A stretch of 64,000 nt of DNA from JACMLX01 sp031374935. GTDB taxonomy: Bacteria; Gemmatimonadota; Gemmatimonadetes; Gemmatimonadales; Gemmatimonadaceae. A program made the translations under genes and the position numbers. Position 1 is the first letter of the stretch. Every line of letters begins with the position of its first letter. Location: positions 1-64,000 of the forward strand of contig JANMHB010000152.1 of the NCBI GenBank assembly GCA_031374935.1. The letters run 5' to 3'. Below, piece after piece: positions 24,746-34,058 of the stretch. The notes below the pieces were generated by a model. The model had not been told where the DNA came from, ran no database searches, and saw only the letters and a program-made list of their open reading frames with translations.

Positions 24746-25690
24746 CTACGCCCGCACCTGCCCGGTATGCAACGTCTCGCCACCCAGCAGCACGGCCATC
24801 ACGGCCTTCTGCACGTGGAGCCGGTTCTCCGCCTCGTCGAACACGCGGCTCTGCGGTCCGTCGATCACGGCGGCCGTCACTTCCTCCCCACGATGTGCCG
24901 GCAGGCAGTGCAGGAAGATTGCGCCCTTGGTCGCACGCTGCATCACATGGTCGTTGACGATGTAGCCCTGGAACGCGTGCACGCGCTGTTCTCGCTCTGC
25001 TTCCTGACCCATCGACGCCCACACATCCGTCGTCACCACGGTCGCACCATCGGCGGCTTCGGCCGGATCGCGCAGCAGACGCACGTCGGTCTGCTTCTGC
25101 GCCCGCGCCAGCAACACCGGATCAGGATCATATCCTTCCGGGCAGGCCAGCCGCAGCGGAAAGCCGAAGGCCGCCGCCGCATCGATCCACGAGTTGGCCA
25201 TGTTGTTGCCATCACCGATCCACGCCACCACCTGCTTCCGTTCATCGTTGAGATGCTGGCGGACGGTGAGCACATCGGCGAGCACCTGACAGGGGTGCTG
25301 CAGGTCCGTCAACCCGTTGATCACGGGCACCTGCGCATGCTTCGCGAGGTTGAGCACATCATCGTGCGCGAAGGTGCGAATCATGATGCCATCGACGTAG
25401 CGCGTCAGCACCTGCGCCGTATCGGAGAGTGGCTCACCACGGCCCAGCTGCACATCGCGATCGGACAGGAACAGCGCGTGCCCGCCAAGCTGGAAGGTGC
25501 CGACTTCGAACGACACGCGCGTGCGCGTGGACGCCTTCATGAACAGCATCGCCAGCGTCTTGCCACGCAATGGGCGCCGGTCGTAGTCGCCGCGCCGCAT
25601 GCGGTCAGCAAGACGCAGCAGCGCATCCAGCTCGTAGCGATCGAAATCCGGAATCGCGAGGAAGTCGCGGTGGTGGCGCTCGACGGACAT
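24746..25690 (-). CDS. argF: ornithine carbamoyltransferase
   Basis: A 314-residue enzyme that forms citrulline from ornithine and carbamoyl phosphate in arginine synthesis. Carbamoyl-phosphate binding is shown by FMKASTRTRVSFE and the HPCQVLAD loop; the ornithine site includes FLHCLPAHRGEEV. The ATG at 25690 (MSVERHHRDF) is preferred to one 57 bases upstream, which adds a non-family leader. No other arginine genes are in the window. It lies 96 bases from the end of hslU. Confidence 0.94.
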   Translation of the reverse strand: MSVERHHRDFLAIPDFDRYELDALLRLADRMRRGDYDRRPLRGKTLAMLFMKASTRTRVSFEVGTFQLGGHALFLSDRDVQLGRGEPLSDTAQVLTRYVDGIMIRTFAHDDVLNLAKHAQVPVINGLTDLQHPCQVLADVLTVRQHLNDERKQVVAWIGDGNNMANSWIDAAAAFGFPLRLACPEGYDPDPVLLARAQKQTDVRLLRDPAEAADGATVVTTDVWASMGQEAEREQRVHAFQGYIVNDHVMQRATKGAIFLHCLPAHRGEEVTAAVIDGPQSRVFDEAENRLHVQKAVMAVLLGGETLHTGQVRA

Positions 25691-25786
25691 GGCGGCAGGA
25701 GCGAGGGAACGGACGGACAACCCGGCACGGACCGGAAAGCGAGTCAACCTAGCGCCAATGCCGGTGGCGTCAACGACGCCGGCACC

Positions 25787-27259
25787 TCAGAGGATGTAGC
25801 GCCGGAGATCCTCGTCCTGCGAGACATCCTCGAGTCGCGCCCGCACCATCGGCGCATCCACCACCAGCCCTTCGGCACCGGACTCCGGCAGGCCGTAGAG
25901 CAACTCCTCGAGCAGCGTCGTCATCACCGTATGGAGCCGTCTCGCACCGATGTTCTCCATGCGCGCGTTGCAGACCGTCGCCACCCGCGCCAGTTCGGCA
26001 ATGCCGTCGGCAGCGAATGTCAGCGACGACCCTTCGGACGCCACCAGCGCCGCGTACTGCTTCGTCAGCGCGTGTTCCGGCTCGGTCATGATGCGCACGA
26101 AGTCTGCTTCGGTGAGCGGCAGCAATTCCACCCGGATCGGAAACCGGCCCTGCAGCTCCGGTATCAGGTCGCTTGGCTTGGAGACGTGGAACGCGCCGGC
26201 GGCGATGAACAGCACATGATCGGTCTTCACCGTGCCGTACTTCGTCTGCACCGCCGATCCCTCGACGATCGGCAGCAGATCGCGCTGCACCCCTTCGCGC
26301 GACACATCCGGCCCCGCCTGCCCGCCGCGCTGCCCCGCGATCTTGTCGATCTCGTCGAGGAAGATGATCCCGGTTTGCTCGGTTCGTTCGATCGCTTCGG
26401 CAATCACGTCATCGCGGTCGAGCATCCGGTCGAATTCCTGGCTCAGCAGCACGCGGCGTGCTTCGGCGACGGTCATGGTGCGCTTGCGTGTTCGCTTCGG
26501 CAGCATGTCCTGCAGCATCTGCGTGAACTGCTCCATTCCTTCCTGCGCGCCCGGCTGATTGACCATCCCCATCATCGGCGGAGCCGACACGGGCATGTCC
26601 AGATCGATCGTCCGCTGTTCGAGCTGCCCGTCGCGGAGCAGCGTGCGCAACTTGTCACGTGTGCGCTGATGCCGGTCCGTTTCGGCGTCGCTGATGGGCG
26701 CCGTGGTGGCGGCACCGGAGGCGCCGACGAGAAAGATGTTCGGCGACGCCGAAGGCGCGTCAGCGGTGGTTGCCGGGTCGGCCGGCTTCGGTGCAACAGC
26801 CGGCGCCGGTGCCGGCAGCAGCGCGTCCAGCAGCCGCTCTTCCACACGCTCCGAGGCTTCGCTGGTGATCTCCGCCTCGCGCTCGCTGCGCACCAGGTCC
26901 ATCGCGGCTTCGATCAGGTCGCGCACCATCGATTCGACATCACGCCCCACATACCCGACTTCGGTGAACTTCGATGCCTCCACCTTCACAAAAGGTGCGG
27001 CAGCCAGCGTCGAGAGGCGCCGCGCGATCTCCGTCTTGCCGCACCCGGTCGGCCCGATGAGGATGATGTTGTTCGGCGAGATTTCCCGACGGATCGTGTC
27101 GGGTGCATGCTGCCGGCGCCACCGGTTCCGCAGCGCGATCGCGACCGCCTTCTTGGCGCTCGACTGGCCGATGATGTAGCGGTCGAGCTCCGCGACGATC
27201 CGTCGCGGCGTGAGATCGACGAGGCGCGCGAGCGCCCGGGCAGTGCGCGGCGACGGCAT
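25787..27259 (-). CDS. hslU: ATPase subunit of the HslVU protease
   Basis: A 490-residue AAA+ unfoldase that feeds substrates into HslV. The start LTPRRIVAELDRYIIGQ is family-typical, with Walker A GPTGCGKTEIARRL and Walker B GIIFLDEIDKIA. The I-domain lies between them and includes an Ala/Pro-rich stretch. The C-terminal tail DLRRYIL is the HslV-activating peptide. hslV ends 3 bases upstream. The xerC-hslV-hslU order matches the codV-clpQ-clpY order in Firmicutes. Confidence 0.96.
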   Translation of the reverse strand: MPSPRTARALARLVDLTPRRIVAELDRYIIGQSSAKKAVAIALRNRWRRQHAPDTIRREISPNNIILIGPTGCGKTEIARRLSTLAAAPFVKVEASKFTEVGYVGRDVESMVRDLIEAAMDLVRSEREAEITSEASERVEERLLDALLPAPAPAVAPKPADPATTADAPSASPNIFLVGASGAATTAPISDAETDRHQRTRDKLRTLLRDGQLEQRTIDLDMPVSAPPMMGMVNQPGAQEGMEQFTQMLQDMLPKRTRKRTMTVAEARRVLLSQEFDRMLDRDDVIAEAIERTEQTGIIFLDEIDKIAGQRGGQAGPDVSREGVQRDLLPIVEGSAVQTKYGTVKTDHVLFIAAGAFHVSKPSDLIPELQGRFPIRVELLPLTEADFVRIMTEPEHALTKQYAALVASEGSSLTFAADGIAELARVATVCNARMENIGARRLHTVMTTLLEELLYGLPESGAEGLVVDAPMVRARLEDVSQDEDLRRYIL

Positions 27260-27262
27260 TGG

Positions 27263-27814
27263 TCAGGCAGTGGGTTCGAGAACGGTGATGTTCGTATTGG
27301 TGTAGACGCAGATCTCGCCCGCGATCTGCATGCCATGTTCCACGATTTCGCGGGCGCTCATCTGCGTGTGCCGCATCAACGCTCGTGCCGCCGACAGCGC
27401 GTAGATGCCGCCGGAGCCAATGGCCATGATGCCGTCATCCGACTCGATGACGTCACCATTGCCGCTGATCGTGAACAGCGTGTCTTTGTCGCCGACGATC
27501 AGCAATGCTTCCAGTCGCCGCAGCACGCGATCACTGCGCCAGTCCTTCGCCAGCTCGACGACGGCCTTCGGCAGGTTCTCGCCGTAGCGTTCCAGTTTCT
27601 CCTCGAACTTCTCGAAGAGCGTGAAGGCATCGGCGGCGGCACCGGCGAATCCGGCCACGAGTTTGCCATTGCCGAGCCGACGGACCTTCTTCGCGGTCGC
27701 CTTGGCGATGGTCTGACCCATCGACACCTGTCCATCGCCGCCGATGGCAATCAGCCCATTGCGGCGGACGGCGAGAATGGTCGTGGCGTGGAATACCGGC
27801 ATCGTGTCTGACAT
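27263..27814 (-). CDS. hslV: peptidase subunit of the HslVU protease
   Basis: A 183-residue threonine peptidase of proteasome type. The mature N-terminal Thr lies in the run HATTILAVRR, preceded by a short propeptide. Other hallmarks are GDGQVSMGQ, RRLGNGKLVAGFAGAAAD, AVELAKDWRSDRVLRRLEA and GSGGIYALSAARAL. It assembles as a double hexamer with HslU rings at each end. The gene precedes hslU by 3 bases. Confidence 0.96.
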   Translation of the reverse strand: MSDTMPVFHATTILAVRRNGLIAIGGDGQVSMGQTIAKATAKKVRRLGNGKLVAGFAGAAADAFTLFEKFEEKLERYGENLPKAVVELAKDWRSDRVLRRLEALLIVGDKDTLFTISGNGDVIESDDGIMAIGSGGIYALSAARALMRHTQMSAREIVEHGMQIAGEICVYTNTNITVLEPTA

Positions 27815-27859
27815 GCCGGAATATCAGCTCTGGGCCGCCGACGACAAAGGGCGATCCGT

Positions 27860-27918
27860 GGGGACGGAGTTCTTGAGCTCACCAACTCCGTCCCCATGAG
27901 CTCACGAACTCCGTCCCC
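27860..27918. repeat. GGGGACGGAGTT palindromic repeat cluster
   Basis: GGGGACGGAGTT at 27860-27871 pairs with AACTCCGTCCCC at 27884-27895. A second direct copy of the right arm with the preceding GAGCTCAC is at 27907-27918. The cluster lies between hslV and xerC. Such short palindromes resemble REP-type elements mobilised by RAYT transposases, but no transposase gene is nearby. The hairpin could also slow or end transcription. Confidence 0.6.
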
Positions 27919-27923
27919 AACGG

Positions 27924-28907
27924 TCAGGCGCGCGGATGGGCCTTCGCGTACGCGGCCTTGAGCCGTTCGACGCTGGTATGGGTGTAGATCTGGGTCGTGC
28001 TGACACTGGCGTGCCCCAGCAGTTCCTGCACCGCGCGCAGTTCCGCGCCGGCATCCAGCAGGTGCGTCGCAAAGGTATGCCGCAGCGCATGCACGCTGGC
28101 GCCGTCGGGCGCATCGACGAGTGCCAGCAACCCGGTCATGGCCAGCTGAATGCCGCGGCGCGACAACCGTCGCCCACGCGGGTTGAGAAACCACGCCGCC
28201 CGATCGGCCTTGGCGCCGATACTGCGAATGAGCTCGTCACGGCGCACCTCGTAGTTGATATTGGCCAGCCGAGCCGGGCCGCCGAACGGAATGATGCGCT
28301 CCTTGCGCCCCTTGCCGCGCACCTTCGCGCGCAGGGACACCAGATCGACGTCAGCACGATCGAGCCCATGCAGTTCCGAGAGGCGCATCCCCGTGGCGTA
28401 GAACAGCTCGAGCATCGCCAGGTTGCGCACATCGTTCCACGCACCGCCATGCGCCCGGGTGGTGGCCGCGTCGATCAGCGTCTGCATGGTGCCGCTGTCG
28501 AGATGGGCCGGCAGGTGCCGCCCGATCTTCGGTGTCCGCACGCTGCGCGCGGGGTTGGCCGACACATGTTCGTCGCGATGCAGGTAGCGGTAGAAGCCGC
28601 GCACTGCACTCAGCGTCCGCGCGATCGACCGCCGTTCGAGCCCCTGCCGCGACAGAAACCCGAGGAAGCTGCGAATCGTGTTGCGATCCACCGTGCCCCA
28701 ATCCCAGGTCGCGCCCTGCGCCTTCGCGCCCAGGAAGGTGGTGAAGCGCGCGAGATCGGAGGTATAGGCCGTCACCGTGTGCGCCGACATCTGTCGCTCC
28801 TTCTGCAGATGCAGCAACCATTCGGCAACCAACGGTGGTGGTGCGACGACCTCACGGGGCCCGGGACTCTCCGCAGCGACCGCCTTCACCGCGACCTTCC
28901 GCGCCAT
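27924..28907 (-). CDS. xerC: tyrosine recombinase XerC/XerD type
   Basis: A 327-residue site-specific recombinase expected to resolve chromosome dimers at dif. Catalytic residues are in the TGMRLSEL motif (Arg), HALRHTFATH (His, Arg), LLGHAS (His) and STTQIYTHTS (Tyr). The N-terminal SAM-like domain begins at EWLLHLQKERQMSAHTV. It lacks the IntI-specific insertion seen in the other recombinase of this window. The ATG at 28907 overlaps the trmFO stop by one base. Context (topA-trmFO-xerC-hslV-hslU) supports XerC rather than a phage integrase. Confidence 0.93.
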   Translation of the reverse strand: MARKVAVKAVAAESPGPREVVAPPPLVAEWLLHLQKERQMSAHTVTAYTSDLARFTTFLGAKAQGATWDWGTVDRNTIRSFLGFLSRQGLERRSIARTLSAVRGFYRYLHRDEHVSANPARSVRTPKIGRHLPAHLDSGTMQTLIDAATTRAHGGAWNDVRNLAMLELFYATGMRLSELHGLDRADVDLVSLRAKVRGKGRKERIIPFGGPARLANINYEVRRDELIRSIGAKADRAAWFLNPRGRRLSRRGIQLAMTGLLALVDAPDGASVHALRHTFATHLLDAGAELRAVQELLGHASVSTTQIYTHTSVERLKAAYAKAHPRA

Positions 28908-30247
28908 CAGACCGTGAGGCCAGCCAGCGACAGCGACACGATCCACGCCGCCTGCTCACGCAGCGCGCGATCAGCCATCGCCTGCTTGCGTTCCATCTTG
29001 TCGCGCGGCGGATTCGGCAGATCATCCACCAATCCGTAGTTCGCGTTCATCGGCTGGAAGTGCTTCGGATCCGCCTCGCGCAGGTATCGGTAGAGTGCGC
29101 CGAGCATCGTGGTCGGCGGCGGAATCACCGGCTCCTCGCCCTGCAGCATCCGTGAGAGGTTGATGCCCGCCAGCAGGCCGGTGGCGCTACTCTCGGTGTA
29201 GCCCTCGACCCCGGTCAGCTGGCCGGCGAACATCGTGAGCGGCGCATCCCGCAGTGACAGATGCGGTGTCAGTGTGGCCGGCGCGTTGAGATAGGAGTTG
29301 CGATGGATGCTGCCGTAGCGCAGGAACTCGGCATCGGCCAGCCCCGGAATCATGCGAAACACGCGCTGCTGCTCGCCGATGCGCAGTCGCGTCTGGAACC
29401 CCACCAGATTCCACATCCGCCCCGCGCGATCTTCCTGCCGCAGCTGCAACACGGCCCATGGCCGCTTGCCGGTGCGCGGGTCGCGCAGCCCGATCGGCTT
29501 CATCGGGCCGAACCGCAGCGTCTCGCGCCCCCGCTTCACCATCTCTTCGGCCGGCATGCACCCTTCGAAGTACGGCACGGCGTCGAACTCGTGCGCGGTG
29601 AACTGATCGCCCGCAGCGAGAGCGTCGATGAACGCCTCGTACTCCTCCTTGTTGAACGGCGCGTTCAGGTACGCCCCTTCCTCGGCGGCGCCGTCCATCG
29701 TCTCCTTGTTCCAGCGACTGGCGCGAAACAGCAGCGACTGATCGAGGGATTCATAGCTCACCACTGGCGCAATGGAGTCGTAGAACGCCAGCGACTCGAT
29801 GCCAAGCCGGGCGCGAATCACCTCAGCCAGCGCGTCGGAGGTGAGCGGACCGGTCGCGATGATGCCAATCTCCGGCAGCGCCGACACCTCGTCACACACG
29901 ACGGTGATGTTCGCGTGACCCCGCACCCGCGCATCGAGGGTGGCGGCGAAGACTTCGCGATCGACCGCCAGCGCGGAGCCACCAGGTACTCGCGCCTGAT
30001 CGGCGGCCCACAGCACCACACTGCCCAGCGCGCGCATCTCGGCCTTCAGCAGGCCGTGTGCGTTGGCAGTCTCGGTGCTCTTGAACGTGTTCGAGCAGAC
30101 CAGTTCACCGAGTCGATCGGTCTTGTGGGCCGCCGTCCCGCGCACTGGACGCATCTCATGCAGCACGACCCGATGCCCACGCTCCGCCAGCTGGAACGCC
30201 GCCTCGCTGCCGGCCAGTCCACCACCCACGATCTCGATTGCCGTCAT
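28907..30247 (-). CDS. trmFO: folate- and FAD-dependent tRNA (uracil-5-)-methyltransferase
   Basis: A 446-residue enzyme that makes ribothymidine-54 in tRNA using methylenetetrahydrofolate. The FAD fold begins IEIVGGGLAGSEAAFQLAERG. The catalytic-Cys region has LVCSNTFKS. Other family strings are YDSIAPVVSYESLD and GQLTGVEGYTESSATGLLAGIN. It follows topA by 2 bases and overlaps xerC by one, the conserved gid neighbourhood. Confidence 0.96.
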   Translation of the reverse strand: MTAIEIVGGGLAGSEAAFQLAERGHRVVLHEMRPVRGTAAHKTDRLGELVCSNTFKSTETANAHGLLKAEMRALGSVVLWAADQARVPGGSALAVDREVFAATLDARVRGHANITVVCDEVSALPEIGIIATGPLTSDALAEVIRARLGIESLAFYDSIAPVVSYESLDQSLLFRASRWNKETMDGAAEEGAYLNAPFNKEEYEAFIDALAAGDQFTAHEFDAVPYFEGCMPAEEMVKRGRETLRFGPMKPIGLRDPRTGKRPWAVLQLRQEDRAGRMWNLVGFQTRLRIGEQQRVFRMIPGLADAEFLRYGSIHRNSYLNAPATLTPHLSLRDAPLTMFAGQLTGVEGYTESSATGLLAGINLSRMLQGEEPVIPPPTTMLGALYRYLREADPKHFQPMNANYGLVDDLPNPPRDKMERKQAMADRALREQAAWIVSLSLAGLTV

Positions 30248-30249
30248 CG

Positions 30250-33060
30250 TCAGGCCTTGGCGCGCGCCGTCTTCTTTCGCGCCGGCTTCTTCTTCACGAT
30301 CGGCTTGCCCGCCTTGGCTTCGAGCAGCTGCACCGCCTGCGCCATGGTCACGGCATCGGGCTTCACGTCATTCGGCAACGTGGCACGAATCGGCTTGGCC
30401 TTCCGATCACTGGTGTTCGGGCCGAGCTGCACATACGGGCCATAGCGGCCGTCGAACACCAGCACCGTCCGACCGTCCTCGGGATGCGGGCCAAGCTCAC
30501 GCAATGGTGTCACGACACTGCTGCTTGCACCGCGGCGTCCCTTCGGCTGACTGAGCAGCTCGAGCGCGCGCGGCAGGCCGATGGTCAGGACATCATCACC
30601 GGCTGGAATACTGCGGAAATCATCCTTGCCGGCGTCGCCGCCCTTGACGTGCACGATGAACGGACCGAACCGGCCAAGGCTCGCGCGAATGGCGTGCCCG
30701 GTCTCTGGATGTGTGCCCAGCGTGCGCGGCAGCGAGATGAGTCCCGTCGCGATTTCGAGCGTGATGTTATCCAGCGTCACGCCCTTCGGCAGCGAGGTGC
30801 GCTTCGGCTTGGTCTTGCTGCCTTCCTCGACATCACCGAGCTGCACGTAGGGGCCGTACTCACCGCGCATCTTGTAGATCGGCAGACCCGACCCGGGATC
30901 GATGCCGATCACCGGTGGGCCTTCCTGACGCGTGCGCAGCAACTCCTGCACGAGGTCATCGGTCAGGTCGCCGGGTGCCATGTCGCTTGGCAAGGACGCA
31001 CGCAGCGGCGTGCCATCCTCCACCACTTCCACGTACGGGCCATAGCGCCCGATGCGGATGTCGGCGTTCACGCCTTCGAGCTTCACCAGTCGCGCACCAC
31101 CGGCTTCCTTCTTCAAGGCAAGCGCACTCTGATCCACCATCGGCTTCAGGCCCGGATGCGCCTTGTCGCCAAAGAAGAACTGTTTCAGGTAGGCCAGCTG
31201 ATCCAGCTCACCATTGGCGATATCGTCGAGCTGCGACTCCATCTTGGCGGTGAACTGCGTGTCGACCAGCGAGGTGATGCGATCCTCGAGCAGCGCCGTC
31301 ACGGCGAACGCCGTGAACGTCGGCACCAGCGCCTTGCCATCCTGACGCACATAGCCGCGATTCTGGATGGTGTCCATGATCGAGGCGTAGGTGCTGGGGC
31401 GACCGATACCGAGTTCCTCGAGCATCTTCACCAGCGACGCTTCAGTATAGCGGGCGGGAGGCTGGGTGTCGTGCTTCACGGCCTCGAGCGCGCGACAGTC
31501 CGGCGTGTCGCCCACGACCAGCGCCGGCAGCACCACTTCCTTGTCATCCAGTGCGGCCTCGGGATCGTCCGACCCTTCGACATAGGCCCGAATGAAACCG
31601 GCAAAGTCGATCCGCTTGCCGCTCGCACGAAACTCCGCGTTTTCGGCCGTGATGGTGACCACCATGCGCGTCTGGCGCGAGTCGGGCATCTGGCTCGCGA
31701 CGGTGCGCTTCCAGATCAGCTCATACAGGCGCAATTCGCGACCGCTGAGCCCCGTCTCCTCGGGCGTGCGGAAACGAATCTCCTTGGCGTCGATTGCTGG
31801 ACGAATGGCTTCGTGCGCTTCCTGCGCCAGCTCCGATTTGTTGGTGTAATAGCGTGGTGATTCCGGCACGAAGGCATCGCCGTACGTCCTGGCCTGCTTC
31901 CTCGCGGCTTCGATCCCGTCTCTCGACAGCGTCACGGAATCCGTGCGCATATACGTGATGAAGCCGCGCTCGTACAGATCCTGCGCCACGCGCATCGCCT
32001 CACGCGCACCGAGCCCCAGCTTCCGGTTGGCTTCCTGCTGCAGCGTGGACGTGGTGAACGGCGGCGACGGACGCGAGGTGAACGGTTCCTCGGTGCGGTC
32101 GGTCACCTTCCACTGAGCACCCTCGAGGCGCGTGACGAGTGCGGTGCCGGCGGCTTCGTCGAGCAGCACGAGGTCCTTCACGCCTGCTCCCTCGGCCCCC
32201 GTGAGGCGACCGGTGGTCTTGTCGAAATCGCGCCCCGTGGCGATGCGCTTGCCGCCCACGGTGACCAGCTTCGCCTCGAACTGGGCCTCGCGATGCACGA
32301 GCTGCGCCACCAGGTCCCACCACGTTCCGCTGCGAAAGGCGCGTCGTTCCTTCTCTCGCGCCACCACCAGCTTCACCGCGACACTCTGCACGCGCCCGGC
32401 CGAGAGTCGCGGCGCGACGGTGGTCCAGAGTAGCGGCGACACGGTGTAGCCGGTGAGCCGATCGATGATGCGACGCGCTTCCTGCGCCTTCACGAGATTC
32501 TCGTCCACCTCGCGGGTGTCTTCGAGCGCCTCGAGGATGGCGCGCTGCGTGATCTCGTGGAACACCATGCGCCGCACCGGCACCTTCGGCTTCAGTTCCT
32601 GCAGCAGGTGCCAGGAAATACTCTCCCCTTCGCGGTCTTCGTCGGTGGCGAGATAGAGGCGATCGACGTCCCTCAGCGCCGCCCGGATCTCCGTCAGCAC
32701 TTTCCGCGAACCACTCGGCACCACGTAGAGCGGTGCGAAGTCATTGTCGACGTCCACGCCGATTCGGGCCCACGCATCCTTCTTGTACTTCTCCGGGATC
32801 TCGCTGGCGTTCTGCGGCAAGTCGCGTACATGCCCTACCGACGCCAGAACCTTGTAGCCGGACGGCAGAAAGCGGCTGATCGTCCGGGCCTTCGTCGGCG
32901 ACTCCACGATGACCAGCGTGCGGCCGCTCGAATCACCCGCCCCCGCGCTGCGGCCCGAAGGCGCACGCCGAGTGACGGTCTTTTGGGCCGTGGAGGGCCG
33001 GGCCGTCGCTTTCTTCGCCGCCGTCTTGCGGGCGGGGGTCTTCCCAGTGGAACCAGCCAT
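30250..33060 (-). CDS. topA: DNA topoisomerase I
   Basis: A 936-residue type IA topoisomerase that relaxes negative supercoils. After a Lys/Ala/Arg-rich N-terminal extension (about 45 residues) comes the Toprim domain: TLVIVESPTKARTI, with the acidic YLATDEDREGESISWHL. The active-site Tyr is in FITYMRTDSVTLS. The C-terminal part has no four-Cys zinc fingers; instead there are several GPYV repeats (RYGPYVEVV, EYGPYVQLGD, RFGPFIVHV, RYGPYVQLG) and a Lys-rich tail KKKPARKKTARAKA. The ATG at 33060 (MAGSTGKTP) is preferred; an upstream extension overlaps the smg-like gene in another frame. Confidence 0.95.
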   Translation of the reverse strand: MAGSTGKTPARKTAAKKATARPSTAQKTVTRRAPSGRSAGAGDSSGRTLVIVESPTKARTISRFLPSGYKVLASVGHVRDLPQNASEIPEKYKKDAWARIGVDVDNDFAPLYVVPSGSRKVLTEIRAALRDVDRLYLATDEDREGESISWHLLQELKPKVPVRRMVFHEITQRAILEALEDTREVDENLVKAQEARRIIDRLTGYTVSPLLWTTVAPRLSAGRVQSVAVKLVVAREKERRAFRSGTWWDLVAQLVHREAQFEAKLVTVGGKRIATGRDFDKTTGRLTGAEGAGVKDLVLLDEAAGTALVTRLEGAQWKVTDRTEEPFTSRPSPPFTTSTLQQEANRKLGLGAREAMRVAQDLYERGFITYMRTDSVTLSRDGIEAARKQARTYGDAFVPESPRYYTNKSELAQEAHEAIRPAIDAKEIRFRTPEETGLSGRELRLYELIWKRTVASQMPDSRQTRMVVTITAENAEFRASGKRIDFAGFIRAYVEGSDDPEAALDDKEVVLPALVVGDTPDCRALEAVKHDTQPPARYTEASLVKMLEELGIGRPSTYASIMDTIQNRGYVRQDGKALVPTFTAFAVTALLEDRITSLVDTQFTAKMESQLDDIANGELDQLAYLKQFFFGDKAHPGLKPMVDQSALALKKEAGGARLVKLEGVNADIRIGRYGPYVEVVEDGTPLRASLPSDMAPGDLTDDLVQELLRTRQEGPPVIGIDPGSGLPIYKMRGEYGPYVQLGDVEEGSKTKPKRTSLPKGVTLDNITLEIATGLISLPRTLGTHPETGHAIRASLGRFGPFIVHVKGGDAGKDDFRSIPAGDDVLTIGLPRALELLSQPKGRRGASSSVVTPLRELGPHPEDGRTVLVFDGRYGPYVQLGPNTSDRKAKPIRATLPNDVKPDAVTMAQAVQLLEAKAGKPIVKKKPARKKTARAKA

Positions 33061-33119
33061 CAGTGTCTGTGCGTGTAACAGGAAATTGGCGAGCGGCGAC
33101 CTGACGCTCGCACGAACCG

Positions 33120-33356
33120 TCAGTGGATGGTCATCGGCTCCGGACCGGAACCATGATCCTCCAGTCCAGCACCTTCCAGCAGCGAGCGGACATCGTCCAG
33201 CGCGATCCGCCCGTCGATGTGCGCCAAGGCGCGATCGATCACCTGCTCCAGTTCGGCCGGGCTGAGGAAGCCGGCTCCTGCCAGCGACAGGAGATGCCCC
33301 CACGCCTCAGTGGAGAACCGGCCACGCTCATGCGGACCCAAGACCCGGAATCCCAT
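33120..33356 (-). CDS. short Smg/DUF494-like protein
   Basis: A 78-residue protein resembling the C-terminal half of the Smg (DUF494) family, whose role is unknown: FRVLGPHERGRFSTEAWGHLL, then LSPAELEQVIDRALAHIDGRIALDDVR. Full-length members are about 150 residues, so the N-terminal half is missing. The ATG at 33356 has the Shine-Dalgarno-like GGAGGGGGGA before it, which supports this start over an earlier one at 33419. It lies 59 bases before topA, and smg is also near topA in gamma-proteobacteria. Confidence 0.7.
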   Translation of the reverse strand: MGFRVLGPHERGRFSTEAWGHLLSLAGAGFLSPAELEQVIDRALAHIDGRIALDDVRSLLEGAGLEDHGSGPEPMTIH

Positions 33357-33427
33357 GTGTCCCCCCTCCGAGCCGACGTGCCACACCAGTGTCGGCGCCC
33401 CCGAGTGGGACGCGTGCACTGCGGCAT

Positions 33428-33433
33428 ACTATA
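33428..33433 (-). promoter_or_regulatory. candidate -10 box for the smg-topA operon
   Basis: TATAGT on the minus strand lies about 70 bases before the smg-like ATG. The -35 region (TGTCAC-like) is weak. It is the only AT-rich hexamer in the gap between aroK and this operon. Confidence 0.4.
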
Positions 33434-33515
33434 ACGTCGCGGGACCGTGACACGCCCCGACGTTTTCCGATGCCCGCAACACTTCACGTACCCCACACTT
33501 CGGGGGAGGGCGAAC

Positions 33516-34058
33516 CTAGCCCTGCGGCTCCGGCGCGGCAAGCGCCACGATGGCGCTGACAACTCCTTGCCAGCCAAGGACTTCCGTGTCGATGACGGCG
33601 TCCGCCGTCGCGTAGCGATCCCGACGGGACGACAGGATTCTGGCCAGAGTGGCGACGGGATCGCCGGACGCCAGCAGCGGGCGCAGCCGGATCCGGGGGC
33701 CCATGCGCGCCACCGCGGCCGGCGGGCTGACCTTCAGCCAGATGATGGTCGCGCCCGGCTTGACGAGGGCGACGTTCTCCGGGTCCATCATCCACCCGCC
33801 ACCTGGGGCCACGATACTCGCCGGTTCACTGGCGAGCGTGGCGGTGGCAGTACGCTCCAGCGCCCGGAACGCCGCCTCGCCATCCTGCGCAAAGATCTCG
33901 GGTATCGGCCGGCCCGCGAGCTCGACAATACGCCGATCGAGGTCGACGAAAGGCCACCGCAAGCGTCGCGCTGCACGGCGACCGTGGGTCGTTTTTCCAG
34001 CGCCCGGCAGGCCGATCAGGATCAGGTGCGCCGGAAAGCCCACCGCGGCGTCGCTCAC
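33516..34058 (-). CDS. aroK: shikimate kinase
   Basis: A 180-residue kinase that phosphorylates shikimate in aromatic amino acid synthesis. The Walker A is LIGLPGAGKTTHGRR. Shikimate is bound by FVDLDRRIVELAGR and by the GGG of VAPGGGWM. The lid region RPLLA is intact (RIRLRPLLASGDP). It overlaps the aroC stop by 4 bases and follows it in an aroC-aroK operon. Confidence 0.94.
   Translation of the reverse strand: MSDAAVGFPAHLILIGLPGAGKTTHGRRAARRLRWPFVDLDRRIVELAGRPIPEIFAQDGEAAFRALERTATATLASEPASIVAPGGGWMMDPENVALVKPGATIIWLKVSPPAAVARMGPRIRLRPLLASGDPVATLARILSSRRDRYATADAVIDTEVLGWQGVVSAIVALAAPEPQG

Noticed and set aside
24767..27811. 1014-residue open frame on the plus strand opposite argF and hslU/hslV
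   Set aside because: Arg/His/Gln-rich shadow frame in GC-rich DNA; the minus strand carries clear argF, hslU and hslV.
33061..33303. N-terminal extension of topA
   Set aside because: It is the smg-like gene in another frame; the Lys/Ala-rich MAGSTGK start is more plausible.
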